In this document: piece after piece, positions 1 through 9,775 of the stretch
Position numbering within the stretch: position 1 is the first letter of the stretch
Layout of the letters: every line of letters begins with the position of its first letter
NCBI GenBank assembly: GCA_021151525.1
Contig: JAGKXD010000004.1
Coordinates: 1-64,000 of the forward strand
Reading direction: 5' to 3'
Length of the DNA stretch: 64,000 nt
Source: Cellvibrionaceae bacterium
Lineage (GTDB): Bacteria; Pseudomonadota; Gammaproteobacteria; Pseudomonadales; Cellvibrionaceae
Position numbers and translations under genes: made by a program
Notes under the pieces: model-generated
The model's input: only the letters and a program-made list of their open reading frames with translations
Told to the model about the DNA's origin: nothing
Database searches by the model: none

Positions 1-360
1 TCTTTATGGTTTTCTCGCCCATTGGTGTTAGATATTTTTAGGCCAATGGCAGAAACAACCGCACAGTTGCTTATGCAAACGCTCGCCATTTTTTGCGGGT
101 TGGTTTGGTTAAAAATAATTAATATGATGCGGATTATTGGTGTGTTGCGGGCAGGTGGCGATAACAAATTTTGTCTGATTACCGATACCATTGTCATGTG
201 GGGTTTTGGGTTGCCAATTTATGCCGTTGCGATATTTTTTGGCGCATGGCCCTTTGTGTTTTTATATGCGCTCATGTTTTTGGAAGATGGACTGAAGTTT
301 TTACCTGTTTATTTGCGCATTCAAAAACGTAAATGGATGAAAAATTTAACGCATCATTAA
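1..360 (+). CDS. MATE family efflux transporter, C-terminal part (cut by window edge)
   Basis: The reading frame is open from the first base, so this is the last 119 residues of a longer gene starting outside the window. The sequence has the end of a multidrug and toxic compound extrusion (MATE) transporter: a hydrophobic helix, then the R-A-G-G-D-N-K-F stretch (the family often reads RAGGDTRF), a helix with MWGFGLP, another helix, and a short basic tail. MATE proteins are 12-helix inner-membrane antiporters driven by Na+ or H+. The substrate cannot be read from this fragment. It converges on the leftward GGDEF-EAL gene, with only 20 bases between the stop codons and no visible terminator. 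Confidence 0.8.
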   Translation, partial: SLWFSRPLVLDIFRPMAETTAQLLMQTLAIFCGLVWLKIINMMRIIGVLRAGGDNKFCLITDTIVMWGFGLPIYAVAIFFGAWPFVFLYALMFLEDGLKFLPVYLRIQKRKWMKNLTHH

Positions 361-380
361 AACCAGTTGCCCAGACGGGT

Positions 381-2348
381 TTAGGTTTGTTCTAGTAAAC
401 ACCAATCGCGCCAGAAACGCTCTGTTTCCAGCGCGGGTAAAGGTCTTGACCATAGGTAGCCCTGCGCCATATTGCAGCCGAGTCCACGTAAAATATCGGC
501 AGTAGACTCGGTTTCAACTCCCTCTGCAATAGTGTCCAAGCCTAAGCTATTTGATAGCTGAATAATTGCTTTTACGATGACAGCATCCTCTGGGTTTTGC
601 TCCATACGGCGCACGAAAGACTGGTCAATTTTGAGCGATTCCACTTCAAATTTTTTCAAATACCCTAAATTGGAATAGCCTGTACCAAAATCATCGATGG
701 AAAAATGCAGCCCCATACTGCGTAAATTAGAGAGCGTAGTGGCAAGCCGTTCGGTATCGTCAATTAAGAGTGATTCGGTCAGTTCTAGTTCCAGCATATG
801 TGGAGGAAAGCCAGAGCGCTCTAGCGCATTCATAATGACGTTATCAATTGTTCCGCGCTTAAATTGAATTGAAGATACGTTAACCGCAATTGAAAAATTG
901 TTCAGGCCTTTATCCAACCATTTTTTCCCCTGCCGACAAGCTTCATTGATGACCCATTCGCCGAGTTGAATAATAACGCCCGACGATTCGGCGAGTGAAA
1001 TAAATGTTTCTGGCGAAATGAAACCATATTGTGGGTGTTGCCAGCGAATGAGTGCTTCGAATCCCACCAGTGAATGATCATGCAAATTAATTTTGGGTTG
1101 GTAGTACAGCACAAACTGCTTTTCCGCTAGGGCTTTGCGCATGCTAGTGGTGAGATTTAAATGCTCAAACATTTTGTGGTTGCTGGCTACATCAAAAAAG
1201 CGAAAGCTATTGCGACCTGAATCTTTTGATTGATACATGGCAATATCAGCTTTCTTAATTAATGTATCTAAATCATTACCATCGCGCGGAGCCATGGCGA
1301 TACCTATGGAGCAGGTACAATTCATCTCAATGTTTTTAACGGCGAAGGGCAGCGAAATACTGTGCAAAATAATCATCGCTATTGCAGAGGCATCATCGGA
1401 CGTATGAATGTCTTGCAAAATCATAATAAATTCGTCGCCACCGTAACGGCACACAATATGTTGTTTGAGCGCAATGGCATTTAGGCGTTTAGAAACTTCT
1501 TTTAAAATATGATCGCCAATTTCGTGGCCAAGCGAATCGTTAATAGGTTTTAAATTATCAAGATCAATAAAAATAACGGCTAGCGGCTGACCATTTTCTT
1601 GTGCTTGCGCATAGGCACTAGTAAACGCAATGTGAGCCATGTTGCGATTGGGGAGTTCAGTGAGTTGATCATGCATAGCCATGTGTTCAATTTTTAAATG
1701 GGATTCATGCACTAAGGAGTTTTCGTGGACTAGATCGTCCAATGCGGTGCGATAATCGTGCGCCATTAACCAAACACTGAAACCTATGACGCTCAGTATG
1801 ATCATGACTATTGTGCCGGTGAAAATATTGGTAGGTTCAATAGTATTTACATGAAGCCCGCTGATGTTGCCGTAGATAATGAGTGCGCACATAGACAACA
1901 TCAGCAGCATGACAACAAGCAGTAGCCGCTTATTGCTTAGCATCGCTGCAAAAATAAGTATGCCGCAATAGCCAAGTATGGAGGTATCGCGAATGCCACT
2001 GCCGATCCATGCGAGGTAAGACAGCATGAGTGTGAGAGTAATCAGCAGGATTGTTGAGCCAAGGTTGTGGAATTTTTTATATACCGCCCAATCGACACTG
2101 AACAACAGGGCGGCGGTGCCTAGTAAAACGGCGGTATCTATTATCTTGCCAATGAGGACGGTATTGATTGCAGTTAGAAGAAGTGCCAATTGGGTTGCGC
2201 GCAGCACCTGCACCAAGCGCTGGTTAAGCTTCTTCCTAACGGCGCTCACCATAGGGTCGGCATCGGCGGGGGATGGCGAGTTATTTGGCACGAGCAAATC
2301 CTCTGCTTGAGTGTTGAATCTAGGGCGTTGATATTCGGGGGTACACAA
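381..2348 (-). CDS. membrane GGDEF-EAL protein (diguanylate cyclase / c-di-GMP phosphodiesterase)
   Basis: This is a 655-residue inner-membrane c-di-GMP turnover protein. The N-terminal part (about residues 45-210) has several hydrophobic helices, probably a membrane sensor. The GGDEF domain follows with an intact GGDEF signature at about 303-307, and then an EAL domain with EAL at about 431-433. The other EAL catalytic signatures are also present: NVSS, ELTES, DDFGTGYS, KIDQSFV and AEGVE. Both active sites look complete, so it could make or degrade c-di-GMP; sequence alone does not say which dominates. The 2348 start is TTG without a clear ribosome site. An internal ATG at 2252 would drop 32 polar residues and is an alternative. 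Confidence 0.9.
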   Translation of the reverse strand: MCTPEYQRPRFNTQAEDLLVPNNSPSPADADPMVSAVRKKLNQRLVQVLRATQLALLLTAINTVLIGKIIDTAVLLGTAALLFSVDWAVYKKFHNLGSTILLITLTLMLSYLAWIGSGIRDTSILGYCGILIFAAMLSNKRLLLVVMLLMLSMCALIIYGNISGLHVNTIEPTNIFTGTIVMIILSVIGFSVWLMAHDYRTALDDLVHENSLVHESHLKIEHMAMHDQLTELPNRNMAHIAFTSAYAQAQENGQPLAVIFIDLDNLKPINDSLGHEIGDHILKEVSKRLNAIALKQHIVCRYGGDEFIMILQDIHTSDDASAIAMIILHSISLPFAVKNIEMNCTCSIGIAMAPRDGNDLDTLIKKADIAMYQSKDSGRNSFRFFDVASNHKMFEHLNLTTSMRKALAEKQFVLYYQPKINLHDHSLVGFEALIRWQHPQYGFISPETFISLAESSGVIIQLGEWVINEACRQGKKWLDKGLNNFSIAVNVSSIQFKRGTIDNVIMNALERSGFPPHMLELELTESLLIDDTERLATTLSNLRSMGLHFSIDDFGTGYSNLGYLKKFEVESLKIDQSFVRRMEQNPEDAVIVKAIIQLSNSLGLDTIAEGVETESTADILRGLGCNMAQGYLWSRPLPALETERFWRDWCLLEQT

Positions 2349-2497
2349 GCATTATGTATAGTCCATTTTCTGCGGTGAACGCAGGGAAAGTGCCTATGGA
2401 TTACACATTATTTGTGTGGAATGGGTGCTTTTGAGGTGCAAGACGGCGATTTTGGCTAAACAAGGGAATGTAGGAGGGCTATAGGCGGCTGACTGAC

Positions 2498-2851
2498 TTA
2501 GTGAAATAACTTATCCCTAAACATAAAAAACACTGCGCCCATTAGGCACAGACCAGCCCAAAGATAATCAAGCTTGAGCGGTTCTTTCAAATAGAAAACC
2601 GCGAAGGGCACAAACACACCAATCGTAATCACTTCTTGCAGGATTTTTAATTGCCCCACGTTCATGACTGTATGGCCAATGCGATTGGCGGGAACTTGTA
2701 ATAAATATTCGAAGAGCGCGATTCCCCAGCTGACCAGTGCAGCAATAATCCAAGGTTTGTTGTTGAGTTCTTTTAAATGCGCGTACCACGCAAAGGTCAT
2801 AAAAACATTGCTGCAGATTAATAACAAAATTGTCGTTAGCGTGGGATTCAT
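2498..2851 (-). CDS. DUF486 / DMT-like small membrane protein
   Basis: This is a 117-residue, very hydrophobic protein with about four predicted membrane helices. The pattern (N-terminal helix, WAYHLKELN-like loop, NRIGH segment, GQLKILQEVITI segment, final helix before a basic tail) matches the DUF486 family in the drug/metabolite transporter superfamily. No substrate is known for these proteins. It is the last gene of a leftward cluster rlmJ - membrane protein - DUF486 with gaps of 9-18 bases, so it is probably cotranscribed. An AAGG ribosome site lies about 7 bases before the ATG. Confidence 0.85.
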   Translation of the reverse strand: MNPTLTTILLLICSNVFMTFAWYAHLKELNNKPWIIAALVSWGIALFEYLLQVPANRIGHTVMNVGQLKILQEVITIGVFVPFAVFYLKEPLKLDYLWAGLCLMGAVFFMFRDKLFH

Positions 2852-2860
2852 GCTTTAACC

Positions 2861-3256
2861 TTACTGATTATTTTCAGTGGTTGCGGCTAAATCCAATTTT
2901 TTGCCTGCAAAATAAGATGAAACAATGCTGCATAACCAAGCCGCAATCAAAATACCCTTAGCTAAATCGAGTGCTCCTTGGTGAGCGGAGAGGCTTTGGG
3001 CAATTTCTTGATTTAACTTCAGTGAAAGCGAAGTTAAATTGGTGGGGTCAACAACTAAAATACCTTCTTCGGCATCGCGCAACATTTTTGCGTAAACCGG
3101 TGCGATTGTGTGATATATCGTTGAGCACAAATACCAAAGCGCGGTTAGGGTTGGAATAATAAATATTGCAGCGCGCGCGTATTGCTTTAGCCACAAAAGA
3201 CCCACGCCGGGAAAAACTAATCCGGAATAGAGCGCCGCTTTAGTTGCTTTTTTCAT
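2861..3256 (-). CDS. hypothetical small membrane protein
   Basis: I do not recognise a named family. The 131-residue product has a short basic N-terminus, a hydrophobic GLVFPGVGLLWL helix followed by a second helix near residues 28-50, a polar loop of about 50 residues, and a third helix near residues 102-120. That suggests a small integral inner-membrane protein. The ATG at 3256 is chosen because AGGA sits 8 bases upstream of it. The ATG two codons earlier (3262) would be only 2 bases from that site. It lies between rlmJ and the DUF486 gene in a probable operon. Confidence 0.7.
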   Translation of the reverse strand: MKKATKAALYSGLVFPGVGLLWLKQYARAAIFIIPTLTALWYLCSTIYHTIAPVYAKMLRDAEEGILVVDPTNLTSLSLKLNQEIAQSLSAHQGALDLAKGILIAAWLCSIVSSYFAGKKLDLAATTENNQ

Positions 3257-3274
3257 AGCCATAATCCTGCTCGC

Positions 3275-4117
3275 TTATTCTGCGACTAATTGTTCAAGGC
3301 GATAAAAACCTTCACCATTTTCTCCCAGCACTTCGGCAAGGAATGGTAGCGATTCTTCCATGGCTTGCCACAGCGTCCAAGGCGGATTAATCACAAATAA
3401 TCCGCTAGAATTCATACCGTATTCTGGGCTATCTGGTGCAATACCTAATTCAAACAATTGAATATTTTTAATACCGCTTTTGATCAGCGCCTTTTGCATA
3501 TCTTCAATGCGCTGACGCAGCACAACCGGATACCAAATGACAAAAGTGCCTGTCGCAAAGCGCTTATGGGCGCTGATCACTTGTTTAACAACTTCGTGAT
3601 AATCGTTTTTTAATTCGTAGGATGGATCAATAAAAACTAAACCACGTCTATCGGGTGGTGGCAATAAAGCCTGCATGCCGGCGAGGCCATCGTCATCGAT
3701 AATTTTAACTTGTTTGTCGTCTCCAATTGCTTCCGTCAAAATGCGCCAATCAGTGCTGTGCAACTCGTGCAAAAACAAATTGTCTTTAGGTCGTAAGGCC
3801 GCTTGCATAAACAAGGGCGAGCCTGGGTAATATTGCAATTGTTCGTCGGCATTAAATGCTTTGATGAAGGTTACGTAGTCTTGCAGCAGAGGGGGCAAAT
3901 CATCGCGTCCCCAGAGCTTACCTATACCGTTATCAAACTCGCGATTCTTAATGGGTTGATTGCCGCTGAATTTATAAGCGCCCGCACCGGCGTGGGTATC
4001 AATAATCCGCAAAGGCTTTTCTTTTTGCGTCATGTAGTTAAGTGTGTGGAGTAACAGGCTATGTTTAAGTACATCGGCAAAATTGCCTGCGTGAAAGGCG
4101 TGGCGGTAACTGAGCAT
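3275..4117 (-). CDS. rlmJ: 23S rRNA (adenine(2030)-N6)-methyltransferase RlmJ
   Basis: RlmJ methylates N6 of A2030 in 23S rRNA using S-adenosylmethionine. The 280-residue product has the family's usual length and its N-terminal signature YRHAFHAGNFADVLKH. An SAM-binding segment DTHAGAGAY lies at residues 40-48, and the catalytic D-P-S-Y-E (the N/D-P-P-Y-type motif of N6-adenine methyltransferases) at 164-168. A ribosome site CAGGAAAG precedes the ATG by about 6 bases. It is the first gene of a short leftward operon with two small membrane proteins. Homologues were once named ComJ/YhiR for a link with DNA use as a nutrient. Confidence 0.95.
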   Translation of the reverse strand: MLSYRHAFHAGNFADVLKHSLLLHTLNYMTQKEKPLRIIDTHAGAGAYKFSGNQPIKNREFDNGIGKLWGRDDLPPLLQDYVTFIKAFNADEQLQYYPGSPLFMQAALRPKDNLFLHELHSTDWRILTEAIGDDKQVKIIDDDGLAGMQALLPPPDRRGLVFIDPSYELKNDYHEVVKQVISAHKRFATGTFVIWYPVVLRQRIEDMQKALIKSGIKNIQLFELGIAPDSPEYGMNSSGLFVINPPWTLWQAMEESLPFLAEVLGENGEGFYRLEQLVAE

Positions 4118-4298
4118 GTGGCTTTCCTGAGCTGGCGACCTGATTGTGAATGTCAGGCCTTAAATGATTGGCGGATTATAGCGGAAAATGACAATAATCC
4201 CTTGAGTGTTTAGTCTGCTAGGGTAAAGTGCTGACAGATTCACACCTATTAAGTGCATTTGCTCGCTGTTAGCGGCTATTACATCTAGGGATTCACTA

Positions 4299-6107
4299 TT
4301 GATTGCTGCGATGGTTCGATTAGTCTCTCACGTAGGCGTGCGTTTTGTTCTCGCGCTGAGCCTGTCTTTTTCCTGTTTATTCGCATTGGCTGCACCTTCC
4401 CCAGAAATTCATATTGATGGCGGCTCCAAGGAGCTGCGCGACAATATCCACCAATATCTAACTCTTGCCGATGAGGCCTGTTCTGCGCCCATATGGCGGC
4501 TCAAATCATTACTATTAGATGCCAACGACGAAATTGAAAATGCAGCCAAAGCACTTGGCTATTATCAACTTAGGTTTACCACCAATTTGACTCAGGCAAA
4601 TAATTGCTGGCAATTGCATATTCAATTAACGCCGGGCGACCAAGTTAAGGTTACTCAAGTTGATGTGAATATTAGGGATGACGGCGCTCAGGGCGATGTT
4701 TTTAAAGAGCTTTACGACAAGCCCGATATTCGTGTTGGCGATAGCTTGCATCACGGGCGGTACGAAAATTTTAAAAATCGAATCACTACGCTCGCAACCA
4801 GTCACGGTTATTTTGATGGTCGCTTCGATGTGGCGCGCGTCACTGTCAATGCTGCGGATAATACGGCCACAATTGAATTAATTTACAACACGGGTACGCG
4901 TTATCGTATTGGCGATATTCACATAACGCACAACATTTTAAACGAAGATTTCTTGCAGGGCTTTTTAAATGTTCATCAAGGCGATTATTACGATACGGAT
5001 AAATTGCTGGAGCTAAAAACTTACTACAACGCCAGTAATTATTTTATGGTGGCAACAGCATCGCCAGATTTACAACATCTACATGATCACACCGTGGATA
5101 TAGATGTACAGCTGGAAGAGCGAAAACGTTTTGCTTATTCAGTGGGTGCGGGTTTCAGTACAGATACAGGACCGCGTGTTTTATTGGGTTTTGAAAATAG
5201 ATACGTCAATGATTCCGGACACAGATTTAACGCCGATTTAAGTGCATCGGAAATAAAAACCACGGCGCAACTTGCGTACACAATTCCGTTGGAAAATCCT
5301 TCCTATGAGTTTCTGAAAATTTATACCGGTTACGAAAAAGAAGTAACGGATACAACATACAGTGACAAAGATACCTTCGGTGCTAGTTACACCAATTATC
5401 AGCGAGATCATTGGTTGCACACCTATGCAATTAATGTAGAGAACGAAGACTCACGCCTTGCTGGTGTTGATAGATTCACGCACTTACTTATTCCTTCAGT
5501 AACTTTTTCCCGCACTCAAACCGATGGTAATCCTTATCCTTTATCGGGTTGGAGTTTGCTTGCAAAACTTTCCGGCTCGCCCAAAACCTTAGGTTCTTTT
5601 GTGAGCTATGAGCAATTGTATTTGCGAGGAAAATATATTTATGACGTTGGCGGTGGGCGTTTTTTGTTGCGCAGTGAAGTGGGGGTGACAGAAGTTAATG
5701 ATCGCGATGAGCTGCCAGCATCCGTTCGCTTTTTTGCGGGTGGAGGAAATAGTGTGCGTGGCTATGATTACAAATCCCTTGGGCCAACAGCTCCCGCTAT
5801 AGATCCAAAAACAGGCAAAGAAATGCTCGATGAAAAAACCGGTCTGCCCGTGCCAGAAGTTGTGGGCGGCAGAAACCTGTTGGTCAATAGTGTTGAATAT
5901 GATTACAGAATTCGCCCTACGTGGGCAGTCGCTGCCTTTTTTGATGTTGGCAATGCATCGGATACCTATAAATTTGATTTCAAGCGCGGCGCAGGTCTGG
6001 GTGTTCGTTGGATTTCACCCATTGGGCCAGTGCGAATAGATGTGGCGCGTGGCTTGGATGAACCCAAAGCCTGGAATTTGCACATCAGCATGGGGCCGGA
6101 TTTATGA
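4299..6107 (+). CDS. tamA: TamA, outer-membrane translocation and assembly module protein
   Basis: TamA is a BamA/Omp85-family barrel that works with TamB in inserting autotransporters and other proteins, and probably in lipid transport, at the outer membrane. The product (602 residues) has a signal peptide ending near ALAAPSP, three POTRA-like domains (about 30-270), and a 16-strand type barrel at the C-terminus with the lid-lock sequence VRGYDYKSLGP and a final strand near residues 585-602. The TTG at 4299 is preferred because AGGG lies 8 bases upstream; an in-frame ATG at 4311 is the alternative. The stop overlaps the tamB start by four bases (ATGA), so the two are translationally coupled. 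Confidence 0.93.
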   Translation: MIAAMVRLVSHVGVRFVLALSLSFSCLFALAAPSPEIHIDGGSKELRDNIHQYLTLADEACSAPIWRLKSLLLDANDEIENAAKALGYYQLRFTTNLTQANNCWQLHIQLTPGDQVKVTQVDVNIRDDGAQGDVFKELYDKPDIRVGDSLHHGRYENFKNRITTLATSHGYFDGRFDVARVTVNAADNTATIELIYNTGTRYRIGDIHITHNILNEDFLQGFLNVHQGDYYDTDKLLELKTYYNASNYFMVATASPDLQHLHDHTVDIDVQLEERKRFAYSVGAGFSTDTGPRVLLGFENRYVNDSGHRFNADLSASEIKTTAQLAYTIPLENPSYEFLKIYTGYEKEVTDTTYSDKDTFGASYTNYQRDHWLHTYAINVENEDSRLAGVDRFTHLLIPSVTFSRTQTDGNPYPLSGWSLLAKLSGSPKTLGSFVSYEQLYLRGKYIYDVGGGRFLLRSEVGVTEVNDRDELPASVRFFAGGGNSVRGYDYKSLGPTAPAIDPKTGKEMLDEKTGLPVPEVVGGRNLLVNSVEYDYRIRPTWAVAAFFDVGNASDTYKFDFKRGAGLGVRWISPIGPVRIDVARGLDEPKAWNLHISMGPDL

Positions 6108-9100
6108 GTTTAAAACAGGGGCGTTTAAAAAGGGCGAGTTTAAAAAATATCTGGCCAAACATTAAATCATTCTCGCGGCTTAAAAAAATTCTGCTAGGTG
6201 TATTTTTAAGCTTCAGCATTTTTGTTGCTGTGCTCAGCAGTCTAATGTCCACGGAAATAGGCAGTCATTGGGTCATCAGAACAATTGCCAATAAAGTTCA
6301 ATTGCAATTAGGTGTTTTGCAGGGGAATCTTTTAACGGGGTTGGATATATCAAGTTTGGATTATCACAAAGATGGTCTTTCTCTGCACGCAGAAAAACTT
6401 TCATTTCGTTGGCAGCCTTTGGGGCTATTTTTTACCGAAGTCAATGTGCAATCGCTTTCCGCTGAAAAAATTGCATTGACTTTGCCTCCTGCTAAAAATG
6501 AACCAGAGCCTGAACATTATGAATGGCCGAGTTTGGCGCAGCCGGTGCGCATTAAACTGGAAAAAATTCACCTGCAAGATATTCAAATCCAACAAGGTGA
6601 ATCCTTTATCCCAATTACCGATATTAGTGGCAGCTTGGGTTTGGGGACATTTCATTTGCGCGCACATGATTTCAGTATTGTGAGTCCGCAGGCGCAAGTA
6701 CAGTTCAATGGTTCGATGGGTTTGCGTTATCCCTATGCGTTAGATATGAATGCCGATTGGCAAGTGCATGATAAAAATAGTGCGGTTGAAAATTTTGCGG
6801 GTAAGGTCAAGCTTGAGGGCGATATAAAAACACTCAAGCTGCAACAAGATTTAACCCAACCTCTAAAGATGAAATTGGCAGCAACCATTTCCCCCGCGCT
6901 TCATCAACCTAAAGCATCGCCTAGTGCAGAGCTTAAGCTTGAGTGGGCTGAACAAAAACTGCCAAAATCATGGGCAGATTATCTCAATATAAAAATAAAT
7001 ACTGAGCAGCAGGCACCTACCAAACCATTACCAGAAGCCACGCAAGGTACGGTAAAAATTGTTGGCTGGTTAAATGCATTTAATGTGGCGGCCCAAGTTA
7101 AAGCAAACTCAGCAATAAATCGCTTTGCGGTAGAGGCAAGTGCACAAAGTGGTTACGACTCCGAACAAAAATCTATTTTTGCGCGCATTGATAAACTAAG
7201 TTTACAAGCGCAGCCAACGGCAAGTACTGACCAAAGCAGCAACCTGGTTTTGCTGAGTGGTGATGTGCATGGGTTTAAAACTTGGCAGTGGGATATTCAT
7301 GCGCAGACCGAGCATTTTAATCTCAATCATTTTATTGAAGATTGGCCAAGCGATTTACAGGCAAGTGTTGATCTGCAAGGCCGTTTTGATCCGCAGCAAA
7401 AAAGCAATCATGTAACAGGGCTTGATCTTTCCTTTAAAAATATCAATGTAAGTGGTGAGCTGCGCAGCCTCGCCGTTTCTGCGCGTGGTCAAGTGGATTT
7501 TGATGGTGAACGTTGGAGTTCATCAGATGCAAATTTGGCAATTGGAGCCAATCAACTTTTACTGAAAGGCAACACCGGTAATGAGCTGGCCATTGAGTGG
7601 AAGCTTAATGCGCCTTTGCTCGGGCAAATAGATCCGAATATTAGTGGTAGCATTATTTCCAGTGGGGCTATCAGTGGCGAAAAAGCCAGTCCGCGTATAC
7701 AGGTTAAAGCGCAAGTAGACCAATTTTCATGGCGTGATTATGCTGTGCAAAATTTAACGCTAGCCTTGAACCCAAAAGCAGATTTACAAAATTATGATTT
7801 GTTGTTGGATGCAACCCATGTGCAACTGCAAGATCAGCATATTTCGCGCGTGAATGTAAAAGGCGCAGGCACCTTGGTGCAGCATAATATTGATGGGCGA
7901 ATTGAAAGCCCAAATATAGGGAATGCAAATTTTAAATTGAATAGCAGTTGGCAAAACGAAATTTGGCGGGGCAAGTTTCAGGAGTTAACGCTGGGGATTA
8001 AGAAAATTCCGCCCTGGTCGCTATCATCCGCAACGCCAATGGAAATAAATACGCAAGCAAATAAGCAATTGGCAGATTTCGGTAAATTGTGTTTAACCAC
8101 GGCTAAAAATAGCGAACAAGATATTCCGCTGGCTTGCGTATCAGGTCAATGGAATGCTGCATCCGGTTTAAAGCTGGATGGCAATTTAAATGCAGTACCT
8201 ATCAATCAATTTCAAGCATGGGTTAAACCAGAAGCCGTATTAAGTGGTGTGCTTGAGGGACAATTCAAATTACAGGCACCAACGGCCAAGCCTTTGGTGA
8301 TGGATGCTCATGTAAATACTCGCGATGCCCAACTGCAATATCAATTTCAAGGCGGCAAAGTCGAAATTTATCCCTTACAAAAAAGTGCTGTTGATCTATC
8401 TATTAAAAATGATCAACTTGCTGCAAATGCGCAAATGGATTGGGCTCATTATGGGTTACTAAATGCAGATGCAAAATATTCGCTTAAAGATAAAAAAATT
8501 CAGGGTAAGTTTACCGCTGCCTTAAATGATTTGGCGCCCTTAGAAAGTTTGTTGCCATTTTTGAATGATGTGCAAGGTTCAGCATCCGCCAATATTAATG
8601 TCGCAGGTACTACAGAAAAGCCCGAGGTTTCTGGCAACATCGCCTTAACCAAAGGCAGTGCAAATCTACCTAAGTTAGGTTTAACTTTGCACGATGCTTC
8701 TTTGCAAGTGAATAGCCAGCGTTCGGGCGCAATGCATGTCGAAGGGCAAATTACCTCTGGCGATGGCACTTTGCAGTTGCGCGGTGAGTTAGAAAATTTC
8801 GGAACACCACAGTGGGCGTGGCAAAGTAATATTTATGGAGCTGATATTCGTTTTATTGAGCAGCCGCAAATGATTGCCACTGTGAGCCCCAACTTAAAGT
8901 TGTCGGCCAATGCCAGCGCCATTAATTTAACCGGCAGTACGGAAATTCCTTGGGCGCGAGCTGCGCTAAAAACTTTGCCGTCATCTGCAACTCGTGTTAG
9001 TAGTGATGTGGTTGTTGTTGTTGAAAATGAACGACAATTTTCTGGCGCAGACACAAATAAATCCATTCCCTTTTTCACCAATATCATTTTGTATTTTGGT

Positions 9101-9769
9101 GATGATGTACGTTTCAAAGGTTTTGGTTTAGATACGCAATTGCTCGGTAAGGTAAATGTATTAAAAGAAGAAAATCGCCAAACATTTGTGACAGGTTTCG
9201 TGGCCGTTGGAAAAGGTAATTACAAAGCCTACGGTCAGGATCTAGTAATTGAACGTGGCCGTTTAATTTTTCAGGGCCCTTACGACAACCCCGGTTTGGA
9301 TATTCGTGCAACGCGCGCCTTAGATAGTGGCGTGGCCGGTTTGGAAATTGGCGGCACATTGCAACGTCCGCGCAGCAACGTATTCGCAATTCCCGCCGCT
9401 TCCGACAGCGAAGCTATGGCAATGTTGTTAACTGGCAAAGCGCTCGCGCAATCATCACAAGCAGATGCCTACTCGCTGATTGGTGCTATCAGTAGTTTAG
9501 GTATGGATAACGGCGCAGGTATGACTTCCGACATCGCACACTTTTTCCATATCGATGAAATTTCTGTGAAAGCCGATAAAGGTTTGGATCAAAGCGCTTT
9601 GTGGATGGGTAAATACGTCACGCCCAAATTATTTATTCGCTACATAGTCGGTTTGTTTGACCAAACATTTTCGTTGGGTGTGCGTTATCAACTAAATGAA
9701 AAACTGCGCCTTGAAGCGGAGTCTGGCAAAAACCAAAGTGTGGATGTGATTTATAAAATTGAGCGTTAG
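6104..9769 (+). CDS. tamB: TamB, translocation and assembly module inner-membrane protein
   Basis: This 1221-residue protein has one N-terminal membrane helix (about residues 28-48), a very long beta-rich AsmA-like periplasmic region, and a C-terminal DUF490/TamB domain (about 880-1221), which in the family contacts TamA. TamB bridges inner and outer membranes; its groove-like fold places it among bridge-like lipid transporters. Length and domain order are normal for the family. It begins inside the tamA stop codon. It ends only 6 bases from the convergent TraF-like gene without a visible terminator. Confidence 0.93.
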   Translation: MSLKQGRLKRASLKNIWPNIKSFSRLKKILLGVFLSFSIFVAVLSSLMSTEIGSHWVIRTIANKVQLQLGVLQGNLLTGLDISSLDYHKDGLSLHAEKLSFRWQPLGLFFTEVNVQSLSAEKIALTLPPAKNEPEPEHYEWPSLAQPVRIKLEKIHLQDIQIQQGESFIPITDISGSLGLGTFHLRAHDFSIVSPQAQVQFNGSMGLRYPYALDMNADWQVHDKNSAVENFAGKVKLEGDIKTLKLQQDLTQPLKMKLAATISPALHQPKASPSAELKLEWAEQKLPKSWADYLNIKINTEQQAPTKPLPEATQGTVKIVGWLNAFNVAAQVKANSAINRFAVEASAQSGYDSEQKSIFARIDKLSLQAQPTASTDQSSNLVLLSGDVHGFKTWQWDIHAQTEHFNLNHFIEDWPSDLQASVDLQGRFDPQQKSNHVTGLDLSFKNINVSGELRSLAVSARGQVDFDGERWSSSDANLAIGANQLLLKGNTGNELAIEWKLNAPLLGQIDPNISGSIISSGAISGEKASPRIQVKAQVDQFSWRDYAVQNLTLALNPKADLQNYDLLLDATHVQLQDQHISRVNVKGAGTLVQHNIDGRIESPNIGNANFKLNSSWQNEIWRGKFQELTLGIKKIPPWSLSSATPMEINTQANKQLADFGKLCLTTAKNSEQDIPLACVSGQWNAASGLKLDGNLNAVPINQFQAWVKPEAVLSGVLEGQFKLQAPTAKPLVMDAHVNTRDAQLQYQFQGGKVEIYPLQKSAVDLSIKNDQLAANAQMDWAHYGLLNADAKYSLKDKKIQGKFTAALNDLAPLESLLPFLNDVQGSASANINVAGTTEKPEVSGNIALTKGSANLPKLGLTLHDASLQVNSQRSGAMHVEGQITSGDGTLQLRGELENFGTPQWAWQSNIYGADIRFIEQPQMIATVSPNLKLSANASAINLTGSTEIPWARAALKTLPSSATRVSSDVVVVVENERQFSGADTNKSIPFFTNIILYFGDDVRFKGFGLDTQLLGKVNVLKEENRQTFVTGFVAVGKGNYKAYGQDLVIERGRLIFQGPYDNPGLDIRATRALDSGVAGLEIGGTLQRPRSNVFAIPAASDSEAMAMLLTGKALAQSSQADAYSLIGAISSLGMDNGAGMTSDIAHFFHIDEISVKADKGLDQSALWMGKYVTPKLFIRYIVGLFDQTFSLGVRYQLNEKLRLEAESGKNQSVDVIYKIER

Positions 9770-9775
9770 AAAAAA

